Shown: in pieces, positions 28,273 to 37,670 of the stretch
How the letters are laid out: each line of letters opens with the position of its first letter
Numbering within the stretch: position 1 is the stretch's first letter
Source of the DNA: Gallionellaceae bacterium
Lineage (GTDB): Bacteria; Pseudomonadota; Gammaproteobacteria; Burkholderiales; Thiobacillaceae
NCBI GenBank assembly: GCA_028714735.1
Contig: JAQTLU010000002.1
Span: 186,001 to 250,000, forward strand
Length of the DNA stretch: 64,000 nt
Reading direction: 5' to 3'
Translations under genes and position numbers: made by a program
The notes under the pieces: model-generated
Database searches by the model: none
Seen by the model: the letters and a program-made list of their open reading frames with translations, nothing else
What the model was told of the DNA's origin: nothing

Positions 28273-28465
28273 TCCCTTCGTGGCCGCCGCCAAATTCAGG
28301 CGGGCCGGCGCCCACGGCAAAAACATCAAGGCATTGCGCCGTGACCAGGCCATGCGCCTGCAACGTGAAATCAAGAACCCGGAGCGGCCGGAATACGGGT
28401 TCTCGGCGCACAGCCGTACCACGCAAACGGACGCCGCTTCCGTTTGCGTGGTACGACTGTGCTGA
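28247..28465 (+). CDS. Small basic protein, 72 residues
   Basis: It begins MKTRLKPRNPFVAAAKFRRA, followed by 'GAHGKNIKALRRDQAMRLQR', a strongly basic segment suggesting nucleic-acid binding; this N-terminal part looks like a conserved small-protein type. The last 18 residues ('HSRTTQTDAASVCVVRLC') are encoded by a large inverted repeat (28409-28461) and look foreign, so the original C-terminus may have been replaced. Starts within the preceding small ORF. Confidence 0.5.
   Translation: MKTRLKPRNPFVAAAKFRRAGAHGKNIKALRRDQAMRLQREIKNPERPEYGFSAHSRTTQTDAASVCVVRLC
28409..28461. repeat. 22-bp inverted repeat (one mismatch) forming a long stem-loop
   Basis: CGTACCACGCAAACGG (28415-28430) pairs perfectly with CCGTTTGCGTGGTACG (28440-28455) around a 9-base loop. 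The pairing continues outward after one mismatch with CACAG/CTGTG. It overlaps the end of the small basic ORF. It could be a terminator, a REP/MITE-like insertion, or a regulatory RNA stem. Confidence 0.75.
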
Positions 28466-28683
28466 ATCGGTCAGCCGCTCCTGGCACTGGCCTGGATGAA
28501 CCGATGCGGGTCCGTCCATCCGGACCGCCCGGATCTTCGGGATGATTGTCCTGTCTGGTTGAACTGAGGCTGGCTGGCTCCGCCCGGCAGCAGGGCGGCC
28601 ATTCGGCAACCCGGCATGAAGGCAGGCATAGCGTCAGTACGACTGCGCGCATGCTCCCGTCTGTGCCGGGCGTCGGACGTCTG

Positions 28684-29709
28684 TCAGGCCGTTCCGCGTG
28701 GCTCCCTTTTGTTGCGCGCCGCGACGCCAAGCAGGCCCAGGCCGGCGAGCATCATGGCGTAGGTTTCGGGCTCGGGCACCGGCGCGGACAAGACGATGAG
28801 CTGCGACCTGGGGTTCGTGATCCCCACGGCGTATTCGTCCTGCAACTGCTCCGCGACCAGGTAGATGGTGCCCTTCTCGTCGATCGTGACGCCTTCGATG
28901 GCGTTGCCGGGCAGGATGCCGGATAGATCGTAGCTGCTCATGATTTGGCCGAGGCGGTTTACCTCGATCAGCTTTTTCGAGCCCAGGCTCAGCACCAGCA
29001 GGTTGTCGGCCGCGGCGCTGCCCGCAAGGGCATCCACCGGCGACAGCATCTGCACGTCCGACAGTGTTGCCAGCCCCATCAACGCCGGGTCGAACAACTG
29101 GGTCATTGTCGATGTGCCGGTCGTGCCGGCCAAGCCCGCCGAGAAGGTCAGCGTGCCGGCATAGATGCCCTCCGGGTAGGTGACGGGGTCGCTCGGATTC
29201 CCCTGCTTGACCGTCACGAAGCTGCCGTTGCGCGGGTCGAAGCTGATGCCTTCCATGCCGTTGTTGCCGACGTTGGTGTTGCTGATGGACACTGAATTGG
29301 CCGCCAGGCTGGCACTGCCGCCCGTGGCGTAGGTGAAGCGATAGGCGTCCTGCAGGCGTTCTTCCCCGACCACGAGCACCCCGCCGCCCAGGTAGGTCAG
29401 GCCTTCGGTGTCGTGTTTGGTGCTGCCGGTGTTGCTCCAGTCGAAGGTCATGTTGCCCAGGGTCTGGCCGGTGCGCGAGATCTCGATCACTCCGGTGCCT
29501 TCGTCGCCGACGAAAAACAGTGTGCCACGGTCGCGGGCGTAGGCCACGGCCGAGGCTTCCAGGCCGGAAATGCCTCCGCTGGTGCCGTTCAGGATGTCGA
29601 GCGCGTAGGTGCCGGCAACAGTGTAGCTGCCCAGGTTGATGGAGTCGGTCGCCTGGGCGGAGACCGAGGCGGCCGCCGCGATGGCGGCAATCAGATAGCG
29701 TGGCTTCAT
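28684..29709 (-). CDS. PEP-CTERM sorted protein with SdiA-regulated-like beta-propeller
   Basis: A 341-residue exported protein: signal peptide (MKPRYLIAAIAAAASVSAQA), a domain with beta-propeller features ('GISGLEASAVAYARDRGTLF', 'TEGLTYLGGGVLVVGEERLQ', 'EGISFDPRNGSFVTVKQG', 'IEGVTIDEKGTIYLVAEQL') like SdiA-regulated/phytase-like families, and a C-terminal PEP-CTERM anchor ('VPEPETYAMMLAGLGLLG', then NKRE). Exosortases recognise this tail; none is present in the window. It lies 15 bp downstream of another PEP-CTERM gene, so the two are likely one operon. Confidence 0.9.
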   Translation of the reverse strand: MKPRYLIAAIAAAASVSAQATDSINLGSYTVAGTYALDILNGTSGGISGLEASAVAYARDRGTLFFVGDEGTGVIEISRTGQTLGNMTFDWSNTGSTKHDTEGLTYLGGGVLVVGEERLQDAYRFTYATGGSASLAANSVSISNTNVGNNGMEGISFDPRNGSFVTVKQGNPSDPVTYPEGIYAGTLTFSAGLAGTTGTSTMTQLFDPALMGLATLSDVQMLSPVDALAGSAAADNLLVLSLGSKKLIEVNRLGQIMSSYDLSGILPGNAIEGVTIDEKGTIYLVAEQLQDEYAVGITNPRSQLIVLSAPVPEPETYAMMLAGLGLLGVAARNKREPRGTA

Positions 29710-29724
29710 GACGGTCGTCCGGGG

Positions 29725-30390
29725 TCAGGCTTGGCGCTTGCGCGCGAAGACGCCGACCAGGCCGAGACCGGCCAGCATCAGGGCGTAGGTTTCGGGTTCG
29801 GGGACGGCGGCGACCGTGCCCGGCGATCCGATCTCGCTGATGTCGTTCGCCGCAACGAAGGCGCCGTTGACGCCAACGGCGCTCAATTGCGAAATCCCGC
29901 CCGACAGGCCCGCGGCGTTGTCGAAGGTCAGGCCGGCGGTCGATGCGCCGAAGAATACGTTGGCCTGCAGGGTGCCGCCGGCATCATAGACGTTCACCGC
30001 GTCCCCGCTGGTGCTCAGGCCGACTCCGGAGCCGCTGTAGTAGCCGATTGCGAAACCGGCGGGCACGCCGGCACCGAACCACGTGGCGATGAGGGCGTCG
30101 GCGGTGCCGGCGTTGCCCTCGACGAAGACCACCGATTGGCCGGCGGCGATGCTGGTCACATTGTTCAAGGCGATGGCCTTGGCGAACGTGTTGGAATTGT
30201 CGTCCATCTTCCAGCCGGTGATGTCCAGCGCCGAGGAGCCGGTGTTGGTGAGTTCGAACCAGTCCGCGCCAAAGGGCGCGTCGCCGCTGCTCCACGGGGC
30301 GACTTCGGTGATGGCGACTCCGGCATGCGCGGTGCCGGCGGTCAGAAGAACGGCGATAGCGCCGAACAATGGTTTCACGATTGTTTTCAA
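29725..30390 (-). CDS. PEP-CTERM sorted lamin-tail-domain protein
   Basis: A 221-residue exported protein. TTG at 30390, preceded by GGAG at good spacing, gives 'KTIVKPLFGAIAVLLTAG' as the signal peptide. The mature part starts 'GVAITEVAPWSSGDAPFGAD' and continues 'WFELTNTGSSALDITGWKM', a lamin-tail (LTD) domain. It ends 'VPEPETYALMLAGLGLVG' plus RKRQ, the PEP-CTERM signal. Likely a surface or matrix protein processed by an exosortase. It is the first gene of a two-gene PEP-CTERM unit. Confidence 0.88.
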   Translation of the reverse strand: MKTIVKPLFGAIAVLLTAGTAHAGVAITEVAPWSSGDAPFGADWFELTNTGSSALDITGWKMDDNSNTFAKAIALNNVTSIAAGQSVVFVEGNAGTADALIATWFGAGVPAGFAIGYYSGSGVGLSTSGDAVNVYDAGGTLQANVFFGASTAGLTFDNAAGLSGGISQLSAVGVNGAFVAANDISEIGSPGTVAAVPEPETYALMLAGLGLVGVFARKRQA

Positions 30391-30817
30391 GTCCTGCTCC
30401 AGTCTGTAATGGAATGATCGACGCGGCGGCGTATCGGGCAACAAGGCCGCAGTTGCCGCCGGCATGGCTGTTTCTATGGGAACGCGGCATGGCTCGCCAT
30501 CGTCGTGCCGGCGCTCGAAGGCATGACGAGAAATAATCAGCCCTGTCCTGATGCGGTACCCCAGGGAATATGACCAGGCTTTGTGTTGGCCAGATGACAA
30601 TGCCGGCGCGGGAACGGGCCCGGCTGGGCTATTCCGGTTGCGCGCGGTTTGTGCGGGTTCGGTGGCGGCCAGGGCGTCGAGGTGGTGCCGGTGCGACCTG
30701 GCGCGGCGCCGTCAATGCGGCAAAAGGCAGGGGTCGGCCCGGCTGGCCTGCTAGGCTGTAGATCATTGGGAGGTGGCAAGGCCACCGCAAGCGATGTCGA
30801 CAATGGAAGGGCATGCC
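30391..30817. other. 427-bp divergent intergenic region
   Basis: This lies between the divergent PEP-CTERM unit and the diguanylate cyclase gene. It must hold both promoters, but I find no convincing -35/-10 pair, riboswitch or hairpin. GGAAGG at about 30805 is the ribosome binding site of the cyclase. Open frames here lack support. Confidence 0.4.
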
Positions 30818-32197
30818 ATGAACAAATCCCTGCATACGATCGACCAGTATTTCGACTGGGTGCCGGCCGTATCGCTGGCGCAGGTCAAGCAGGCCATCTC
30901 GCAGATCGTTCTCAACGACAAGGCCAAGCTGGCGGAGTCCTTCTATGTCTACATGATGGAGGACCCGGGGGCGGCGCCGCTGCTGTCGGTCAAGTCGGTC
31001 GAGGAACGCCTCAAGCCCGGCCTGGAGCGGTGGCTGGAAAGCCTGTTCTGCTACGAGACTGACTCGGAGCTGCAGGCCGTGCTGGCGATGCAGCGGCATG
31101 TCGGCGCAGTCCATGCCCGCGCCGACATTCCGGTGCATCTGGTCGCGCGCGGGATGCGCCTGCTGAAACGGGAAATCAGCGTCCGTGTCGTGGCCAGCGG
31201 CCTGGATACGACGGAAACCGTCGTGGCGGTCATGCGCGTGAGCTACCTGATCGACATCGCCTTCGAGGAAATGAGCGCCGCCTTCGTGCTTTCCCACGAC
31301 GTCGGCATACGAACCGACGAGGCATACCGGATGTTTGCCGCCGGCCAGAATCTATCGCTTGAACGCGCGAAACAGACCGGGGCCCTGCTCGACTGGGAAA
31401 ACCGCCTGTTCCGCGCGCTGGCGACGGAGGCGACGTTCGAAGCCTTGTCGTCGCTGCGAAACGCCCCCTTCGGCCTCTGGCTCCATCACAAGGCCCCCCT
31501 GATCTTCGACGAGAGCAGCGAACTGGTCCTGATCGATGAATGCATGCGGCGGATCGACGAAGCCCTGTTCCCGCCCGCGGTTCCGCACGGCACGCAGCGC
31601 CGGCCCGCAGAAAACCGCAGCCTGGTCACGACCGTCATTACCGAGGTGGAGCAGATCAAGTACCTGCTGGCCAACATGTTCGACCGCCTGACCGATCTGG
31701 AGGTCGGCCGCGATGTCCTGACCCAGCTGTTCAACCGCCGCTTCCTGCCGACCATCCTGAAGCGGGAGATCGAGCTGAACCGGCGCAAGAAGACGTCGTT
31801 TTGCGTGCTGATGCTCGATATCGATTTTTTCAAGCGAGTCAATGACCAGTACGGCCACGACGCCGGCGACCGTGTCCTGCAGCACGTCGCCGGCCTGCTG
31901 ATCGGCCAGGTGCGCGCCAGCGACTTCGTGTTCCGTTACGGCGGCGAAGAGTTTCTCGTGGTGCTGGCGGAACTCGACGCGATACAGGCGGGGCAGGTGG
32001 CGGAAAAGATCCGCAGCCGCGTCGAGGCGACCGAGATCCCGCTGTCCGACGAGCATACCGTCAGGTTGACCCTCAGCATCGGCATCGCGCCGCATACCGG
32101 CCATCCCGACTTCGAGCATCTCGTCGCCCGCGCCGACAAGGCGCTTTTTGCGGCCAAGGATAACGGCCGGAATCGTTGCGAGCTGGCGCCGGCCTGA
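30818..32197 (+). CDS. Globin-coupled diguanylate cyclase (DosC-like)
   Basis: A 459-residue soluble protein built like E. coli DosC. The N-terminal globin-sensor domain (1-160) contains 'MQRHVGAVHARADIPVHLV', where H99 aligns with the proximal haem histidine. A middle helical domain (170-295, 'FGLWLHHKAPLIF') is followed by a GGDEF domain (about 300-459) starting 'DVLTQLFNRRFLPTILKREI'. The active site is GGEEF (375-379) and an inhibitory I-site RASD (366-369) lies at the canonical distance, so it should be an active, product-inhibited cyclic di-GMP synthase controlled by oxygen or another gas. Confidence 0.93.
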   Translation: MNKSLHTIDQYFDWVPAVSLAQVKQAISQIVLNDKAKLAESFYVYMMEDPGAAPLLSVKSVEERLKPGLERWLESLFCYETDSELQAVLAMQRHVGAVHARADIPVHLVARGMRLLKREISVRVVASGLDTTETVVAVMRVSYLIDIAFEEMSAAFVLSHDVGIRTDEAYRMFAAGQNLSLERAKQTGALLDWENRLFRALATEATFEALSSLRNAPFGLWLHHKAPLIFDESSELVLIDECMRRIDEALFPPAVPHGTQRRPAENRSLVTTVITEVEQIKYLLANMFDRLTDLEVGRDVLTQLFNRRFLPTILKREIELNRRKKTSFCVLMLDIDFFKRVNDQYGHDAGDRVLQHVAGLLIGQVRASDFVFRYGGEEFLVVLAELDAIQAGQVAEKIRSRVEATEIPLSDEHTVRLTLSIGIAPHTGHPDFEHLVARADKALFAAKDNGRNRCELAPA

Positions 32198-32350
32198 GGC
32201 CTTTGGCCACGCCGATCGGCTACCCAGGCCAGGGTTGCAGCCGGGCCGCCGGGTCGCGGTCCGGTCACGCCGGTCGACCCGGCCATCAGGTCGGGGCGCG
32301 CTTCGGGTAGAATGGCGCGCCTGTAACTATCCCAATTTCCGCCCCGATCC

Positions 32351-34144
32351 ATGCGCAACATCCGCAATTTCTCCATCATCGCCCATATCGACCACGGCAA
32401 ATCGACCCTGGCCGACCGCATCATCCACCTGTGCGGCGGCCTGTCCGACCGCGAGATGGAGGCGCAGGTGCTCGACTCGATGGACCTGGAGCGGGAGCGC
32501 GGCATCACCATCAAGGCCCAGACCGCGTCCCTGCCCTACAAGGCGAGGGACGGCCAGGTCTATCAGCTCAACCTGATCGATACCCCGGGACACGTGGACT
32601 TTTCCTATGAGGTGTCGCGCTCGCTGTCGGCCTGCGAGGGCGCCTTGCTGGTGGTCGACGCCTCCCAGGGCGTCGAGGCGCAGACGGTGGCCAACTGCTA
32701 CACCGCCATCGAACTGGGCGTCGAGGTGGTGCCGGTGCTGAACAAGATCGACCTGCCTTCGGCCGATCCGGAGCGGGTGATCCAGGAGATCGAGGACATT
32801 GTCGGGGTGCCGGCCGAAGACGCGGTGCACTGCTCGGCCAAGACCGGCCTGGGCATCGAGGACGTGCTGGAGGCGGTGGTGGCGCGCATCCCGGCGCCGG
32901 TGGGCGACCCGGCGGCGCCGCTGAAGGCCCTGATCACCGATTCCTGGTTCGACAACTACGTCGGCGTGGTGATGCTGGTGCGGGTGATCGACGGCGTCCT
33001 GCGGCCGAAGGACAAGATCCGCTTCATGGCCACCGGGGCCGAGCACCTGTGCGAGCAGGTCGGCGTATTCACGCCGAAATCGGTCGCCCGGACCGAACTG
33101 TCGGCCGGGCAGGTGGGTTTCCTCACCGCCGGCATCAAGGAACTGGCCTCGGCCAAGGTGGGCGACACCATTACCACGGTGGCAAGGCCGGCTGCCGAGG
33201 CGCTGCCCGGTTTCAAGGAGATCAAGTCGCAGGTGTTCGCCGGCCTGTATCCGATCGATTCGCACGAATACGACCAGTTGCGCGATGCCCTGACCAAGCT
33301 GCAACTGAACGATGCCAGCCTGCATTTCGAGCCGGAGACCTCGCAGGCGCTCGGTTTCGGCTTTCGCTGCGGCTTCCTCGGCCTGTTGCACATGGATATC
33401 GTGCAGGAGCGCCTGGAACGGGAATACAACCAGAACCTGATCACCACGGCACCGACCGTTGAATACGAGATGGTGCTCAAGGACGGCACCGTGGAACTGC
33501 TGGAGAACCCGTCCCGGCTGCCCGATCCGTCCAAGCTGGAAGAGATCCGCGAGCCGATCATCACCGCCACCATCCTGGTGCCCGAGGAATACCTGGGCAA
33601 CGTGATGACCCTGTGCAACCTGAAGCGCGGCGCCCAGGTCGACATGAGGTACCTGGGCCACCAGGTCATGCTGAAGTACGACCTGCCGCTGAACGAAGTG
33701 GTGATGGACTTCTTCGACAAGCTGAAGTCGACCAGCCGGGGCTATGCCTCACTCGACTACGAGTTCAAGGAGTTCCGCGCCGACGACCTGATCAAGCTGG
33801 ACGTCCTGGTCAACGGCGAGAAGGTCGACGCCCTGTCCCTGATCGTGCACCGGTCCACTTCGCTCTATCGCGGCCGCGAACTGGTATCCAAGATGCGGGA
33901 ACTTATCCCGCGCCAGATGTTCGATGTTGCGGTGCAGGCGGCGATCGGTTCCCACATCATCGCCCGTGAGACGGTCAAGGCGCTCAGGAAGAACGTCCTG
34001 GCCAAGTGCTACGGCGGCGACATCACGCGCAAGAAGAAACTGCTCGAGAAGCAGAAGGAAGGCAAGAAGCGCATGAAACAGGTCGGCAATGTGGAAATCC
34101 CCCAGGAGGCCTTTCTGGCCATCCTGCAAACCGGAGATAAATAG
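32351..34144 (+). CDS. lepA: Elongation factor 4 (LepA)
   Basis: A 597-residue translational GTPase with G1 '[13 protein letters not shown]', G3 '[20 protein letters not shown]', G4 'NKID' and the LepA-specific C-terminal domain ('[20 protein letters not shown]'). It remodels stalled or initiating ribosomes. It begins the lepA-lepB-DUF4845-rnc-era-recO-pdxJ series typical of beta/gammaproteobacteria; lepB follows 2 bp after the stop. A TAGAAT box at 32308 could be its -10. Confidence 0.98.
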   Translation: MRNIRNFSIIAHIDHGKSTLADRIIHLCGGLSDREMEAQVLDSMDLERERGITIKAQTASLPYKARDGQVYQLNLIDTPGHVDFSYEVSRSLSACEGALLVVDASQGVEAQTVANCYTAIELGVEVVPVLNKIDLPSADPERVIQEIEDIVGVPAEDAVHCSAKTGLGIEDVLEAVVARIPAPVGDPAAPLKALITDSWFDNYVGVVMLVRVIDGVLRPKDKIRFMATGAEHLCEQVGVFTPKSVARTELSAGQVGFLTAGIKELASAKVGDTITTVARPAAEALPGFKEIKSQVFAGLYPIDSHEYDQLRDALTKLQLNDASLHFEPETSQALGFGFRCGFLGLLHMDIVQERLEREYNQNLITTAPTVEYEMVLKDGTVELLENPSRLPDPSKLEEIREPIITATILVPEEYLGNVMTLCNLKRGAQVDMRYLGHQVMLKYDLPLNEVVMDFFDKLKSTSRGYASLDYEFKEFRADDLIKLDVLVNGEKVDALSLIVHRSTSLYRGRELVSKMRELIPRQMFDVAVQAAIGSHIIARETVKALRKNVLAKCYGGDITRKKKLLEKQKEGKKRMKQVGNVEIPQEAFLAILQTGDK

Positions 34145-34146
34145 TC

Positions 34147-34953
34147 GTGAATTTCGCCCTGATACTGTTCGTCGCCCTGGTCGTCACCGGCTGCATCTGG
34201 CTGATCGACGCCCTTACCGCCGCCAGGTCCCGGCCGGCGGAGGCCAAGCTGCCGATGCTGGTGGATTATTCCAAGAGCTTCTTTCCGGTCATCCTGCTGG
34301 TGTTCCTGCTGCGTTCATTCCTGGTCGAGCCGTTCAAGATCCCGTCCGGCTCGATGCTGCCGACCCTGCAGGTGGGCGATTTCATCCTGGTGAACAAGTT
34401 CACCTACGGCATCCGCCTGCCCATCCTCAACCAGAAGGTCATCGAGATCGGCCAGCCGAAACACGGCGACGTGATGGTGTTCCGCTACCCCAAGGATCCG
34501 GGCCTGGACTACATCAAGCGGGTGATCGGCCTGCCCGGCGACACCGTGGAATACATCGACAAGCGGCTGGTCATCAACGGCAAGCCGGTCTCGGAGGCGA
34601 CCGCCGGGGACTACAGCTACGTCGCCAACGGCCTCAATTACATCACCGGCCAGATCTGGCACGAACAGCTGGGCGAGCACAACCACATCGCGATGACCCA
34701 GAAGGACATGCCGCCGATCATCCCGTATCAGGTGGCCGGCGATTTTCCCTTCCGCGACAACTGCACCTACAATGACCAGGGCTTCAAGTGCAAGGTGCCA
34801 GAGGGCTATTACTTCATGATGGGCGACAACCGGGATGCCAGCAACGATTCCCGCTACTGGGGTTTCGTGCCGGACGAGAACATCGTCGGCCGCGCCTTCA
34901 TGATCTGGTGGAACTTCGGCGAGTTTTCCCGGATCGGCCATTTCATCGAATAG
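34147..34953 (+). CDS. lepB: Signal peptidase I
   Basis: A 268-residue inner-membrane protease (GTG start) with two N-terminal membrane helices, the catalytic serine in 'PSGSMLPTLQVGDFILVNKF' and the catalytic lysine in 'YIKRVIGLPGDTVEY'. The box E motif is 'MGDNRDASNDSRYWGFVP'. It removes Sec and Tat signal peptides from exported proteins, which are numerous in this window. Confidence 0.97.
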   Translation: MNFALILFVALVVTGCIWLIDALTAARSRPAEAKLPMLVDYSKSFFPVILLVFLLRSFLVEPFKIPSGSMLPTLQVGDFILVNKFTYGIRLPILNQKVIEIGQPKHGDVMVFRYPKDPGLDYIKRVIGLPGDTVEYIDKRLVINGKPVSEATAGDYSYVANGLNYITGQIWHEQLGEHNHIAMTQKDMPPIIPYQVAGDFPFRDNCTYNDQGFKCKVPEGYYFMMGDNRDASNDSRYWGFVPDENIVGRAFMIWWNFGEFSRIGHFIE

Positions 34954-34961
34954 GAGGCGGT

Positions 34962-35321
34962 ATGTACCGACAGAAGGGCTTCACGCTGCTTACGCTGATA
35001 TTCCTGCTTGCCCTGGCCGTGTTCGCGGCCCTGGTCGCGATGAAGACGGTGCCGACCTATATCGATTACTTCACGGTCAGCCAGTCGCTGAAGAACATCC
35101 TCGCGGGAGGCATGGACTCTAGCGACGCCGAATTGCGCCAGACCTTCGATGCCCGCATGAACGTCAATTCCGTTTACAGCATCACCGGACGGGACCTGGA
35201 GATCAGCCGGGATGACGGCATGCTGACCCTCTCGGTGCCGATCAGCAGCAAGAAGCCCTTTGCCGGCGGCATCAGCCTCAGTGTCGACCTGGTGGCCACG
35301 GCCTCCGCCCCGCTGAAATAA
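34962..35321 (+). CDS. DUF4845 membrane-anchored protein
   Basis: A 119-residue protein with a pilin-like start ('MYRQKGFTLLTLIFLLALAV') and one membrane helix, then a small periplasmic domain. It has a strong AGGAGG ribosome binding site. It lies between lepB and rnc (1-bp overlap with rnc), the standard position of DUF4845 proteins. Function unknown. Confidence 0.9.
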   Translation: MYRQKGFTLLTLIFLLALAVFAALVAMKTVPTYIDYFTVSQSLKNILAGGMDSSDAELRQTFDARMNVNSVYSITGRDLEISRDDGMLTLSVPISSKKPFAGGISLSVDLVATASAPLK

Positions 35322-35998
35322 TGGTTCACTCGCCGGATGTCTTGCAGGCCAGGCTGGGCCACGTATTCACGCATCCGGAATTGCTTGAGCAGGCGCTTAC
35401 CCATCGCAGTTTCAGCGTCCAGAACAACGAACGCCTGGAATTCCTCGGCGACGGCGTACTCAACTTCGTGGTCGGCGCCTTGCTCTACGAGCGTTTCCCC
35501 GAACTCAAGGAGGGCCAGTTGTCCCGCATCCGGGCCAATCTGGTCAATCAGCAGCCGCTTTATGAAGTCGCCCAGGAACTGGTTCTGGGCCAGTATCTGC
35601 GCCTGGGCGAGGGTGAGTTGCGCAGCGGCGGCGCCAGCCGGCCGTCCATCCTGGCCGATGCGATGGAATCGATCCTGGGTGCGGCCTTCCTCGACGCCGG
35701 CTTCGAGGCGGCCAAGGGCATCGTCGTCCGCCTGTTTGCCGACAAGCTGAACGAGGTGGACCCGGCCACCCATGGCAAGGATGCCAAGACCCTGCTCCAG
35801 GAATGGCTGCAATCGCGCAAACACGGCCTGCCGGTGTACGAACTGGCGGGCACCAGCGGCCAGGCCCATGCCCAGACCTTCCGGATCGCCTGCCGGGTAG
35901 ATACCTTGGGCATTGCCACCGAGGGTTCCGGCCCGAGCCGCAAGGCGGCGGAACAGGCGGCCGCCCAGGCCGCCTATGATCGATTGGAACGCAAGTGA
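35321..35998 (+). CDS. rnc: Ribonuclease III
   Basis: A 225-residue dsRNA endonuclease with the signature '[18 protein letters not shown]', the second active-site block '[19 protein letters not shown]' and a C-terminal dsRNA-binding domain ('[20 protein letters not shown]', '[20 protein letters not shown]'). It matures rRNA. Start overlaps the previous stop by one base; the end overlaps era by 4 bp. Confidence 0.97.
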   Translation: MVHSPDVLQARLGHVFTHPELLEQALTHRSFSVQNNERLEFLGDGVLNFVVGALLYERFPELKEGQLSRIRANLVNQQPLYEVAQELVLGQYLRLGEGELRSGGASRPSILADAMESILGAAFLDAGFEAAKGIVVRLFADKLNEVDPATHGKDAKTLLQEWLQSRKHGLPVYELAGTSGQAHAQTFRIACRVDTLGIATEGSGPSRKAAEQAAAQAAYDRLERK

Positions 35999-36885
35999 GC
36001 GAAGTACGTCGCGCCGGCTATATCGCCGTGGTGGGAAGGCCGAACGTCGGCAAGTCGACCCTGATCAACACCCTGGTCGGGGCCAAGGTCAGCATCGTCT
36101 CCAGCAAGCCGCAGACCACCCGCCACCGCGTCCTCGGGGTGCGCACCGAGGGCGAGGCGCAGTTCGTCTTCGTCGACACCCCGGGTTTCCAGACCCAGCA
36201 CCGCAATGCCCTCAACCAGTCGATGAACCGGGTGGTGACCCAGGCCCTGACCGAGGTCGACGCGGTGCTGTTCCTGATCGAGTCGATGAAATTCACCCCG
36301 GCCGACGAGCGGGTGATCAAGCTGCTGCCAGCCGGCACGCCGGTGATCCTGGTGGTCAACAAGGTCGACCAGGTCGCCGACAAGACCCGGTTGCTGCCCT
36401 TCCTGCAACAGGTGGCCGGGCAATTCGGCTTCGCCGAGATCGTGCCGCTGTCGGCCCTGACCGCCAAGGATGGCGACCGCCTGCTCGGCATCGTCGGCAA
36501 ATACCTGCCGGAGTCGGAGCCCTTCTTCGAGGACGATGCCATCACCGACCGCAGCGAGCGCTTCCTCGCCGCCGAGATCGTGCGCGAGAAGGTGTTTCGC
36601 CTGACCGGCGACGAGATCCCCTACGGCGTCGCGGTCGAGATCGAGAAGTACGAGACCGAGGACTCCGGCATGCGCCGCATCAACGCGGTGATCTGGATCG
36701 TACGCGATGCCCACAAGCCGATCCTGCTCGGCAAGGGCGGCGAGCACCTGAAGCGCATCTCCACCGAGGCGCGCCAGGACATGGAAAAGCTGTTCGATGC
36801 CAAGGTGTTCCTGCAATGCTGGGTCAAGGTGAAGAGCGGCTGGACCGACAATGCCGCGTTGCTCAGGTCGCTCGGCCACGATTGA
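35995..36885 (+). CDS. era: GTPase Era
   Basis: A 296-residue protein (GTG start overlapping the rnc stop) with G1 '[19 protein letters not shown]', G3 'DTPG', G4 'NKVD' and a C-terminal KH domain ('[20 protein letters not shown]'). It binds 16S rRNA and helps assemble the small ribosomal subunit. Confidence 0.98.
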   Translation: MSEVRRAGYIAVVGRPNVGKSTLINTLVGAKVSIVSSKPQTTRHRVLGVRTEGEAQFVFVDTPGFQTQHRNALNQSMNRVVTQALTEVDAVLFLIESMKFTPADERVIKLLPAGTPVILVVNKVDQVADKTRLLPFLQQVAGQFGFAEIVPLSALTAKDGDRLLGIVGKYLPESEPFFEDDAITDRSERFLAAEIVREKVFRLTGDEIPYGVAVEIEKYETEDSGMRRINAVIWIVRDAHKPILLGKGGEHLKRISTEARQDMEKLFDAKVFLQCWVKVKSGWTDNAALLRSLGHD

Positions 36886-36906
36886 TGCGGGGCCGGGCAT
36901 AGCGCC

Positions 36907-37608
36907 ATGAATGAAAAGCGCGACCACGAACCCGCCTTCGTCCTGCACACCTGGCCCTGGCGCGAGACTAGCCTGATCGTCGAGACCCTGAGCCGTAACC
37001 ACGGCCGCCTGGCCCTGGTGGCACGCGGCGCGCGGCGGCCGATGTCGTCGATCAAGTCGCGCCTGCTGGCCTTCCAGCCGCTCGAACTGTCCTGGTTCGG
37101 CAAGGGCGGCCTGCGCACCCTGCATGCCGCCGAATGGCAGGGCGGCGACCTGCGCCTGTCGGGGCGCGCCCTGATGTGCGGCTTCTATCTCAACGAACTG
37201 CTGCTCAAGCTGTTGCCGCCGGACGACCCGCACGAGCGGCTGTACGACCGCTATGCGGAGACCCTGGCCGAGCTGTCGAGCCAGGCCGAACCGGAACCCA
37301 TATTGCGCCGCTTCGAGCTCGACCTGTTGTCCGAGCTGGGCTATGCCCAGACCCTGAGCCACCTGGCCGAGGGCGACGAGGTGCGTCCGGACCGGCGCTA
37401 CGGCTACGTCCTCGATCGCGGCGTGGTGGCGGCGGAGGGCGGCCCGGGCTATGCCGGCAAGACCCTGCTCGACATGGCGGCAGGGGATTTCTCCGACCCG
37501 CGCACCCTGGCCGAGGGCAAACTGCTGATGCGGACGCTCATCAACCATTACCTGAGCGACAAACCCCTGCTGACGCGACAACTCCTGGTGGAGTTGTCGA
37601 GCTTGTAG
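36907..37608 (+). CDS. recO: DNA repair protein RecO
   Basis: A 233-residue protein with the RecO OB-fold N-terminus ('AFVLHTWPWRETSLIVETLS', 'GRLALVARGARRPMSSIKSR') and helical C-terminal domain ('LRRFELDLLSELGYAQTLSH'). It loads RecA with RecR in gap repair. Its position after era is conserved. Confidence 0.95.
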   Translation: MNEKRDHEPAFVLHTWPWRETSLIVETLSRNHGRLALVARGARRPMSSIKSRLLAFQPLELSWFGKGGLRTLHAAEWQGGDLRLSGRALMCGFYLNELLLKLLPPDDPHERLYDRYAETLAELSSQAEPEPILRRFELDLLSELGYAQTLSHLAEGDEVRPDRRYGYVLDRGVVAAEGGPGYAGKTLLDMAAGDFSDPRTLAEGKLLMRTLINHYLSDKPLLTRQLLVELSSL

Positions 37609-37670
37609 CGTTCAGCTGATAGCTGATAGCTCTATACTTCTCATTCCCACCCCTAACTCCACACCGTTTC

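Noticed and set aside
35974-37581. 535-residue open frame on the minus strand
   Set aside because: Antisense to era and recO, both unmistakable.
37614-37631. AGCTGAT tandem repeat (2.6 copies) before pdxJ
   Set aside because: Too short to be a functional repeat on its own; noted only as promoter context.
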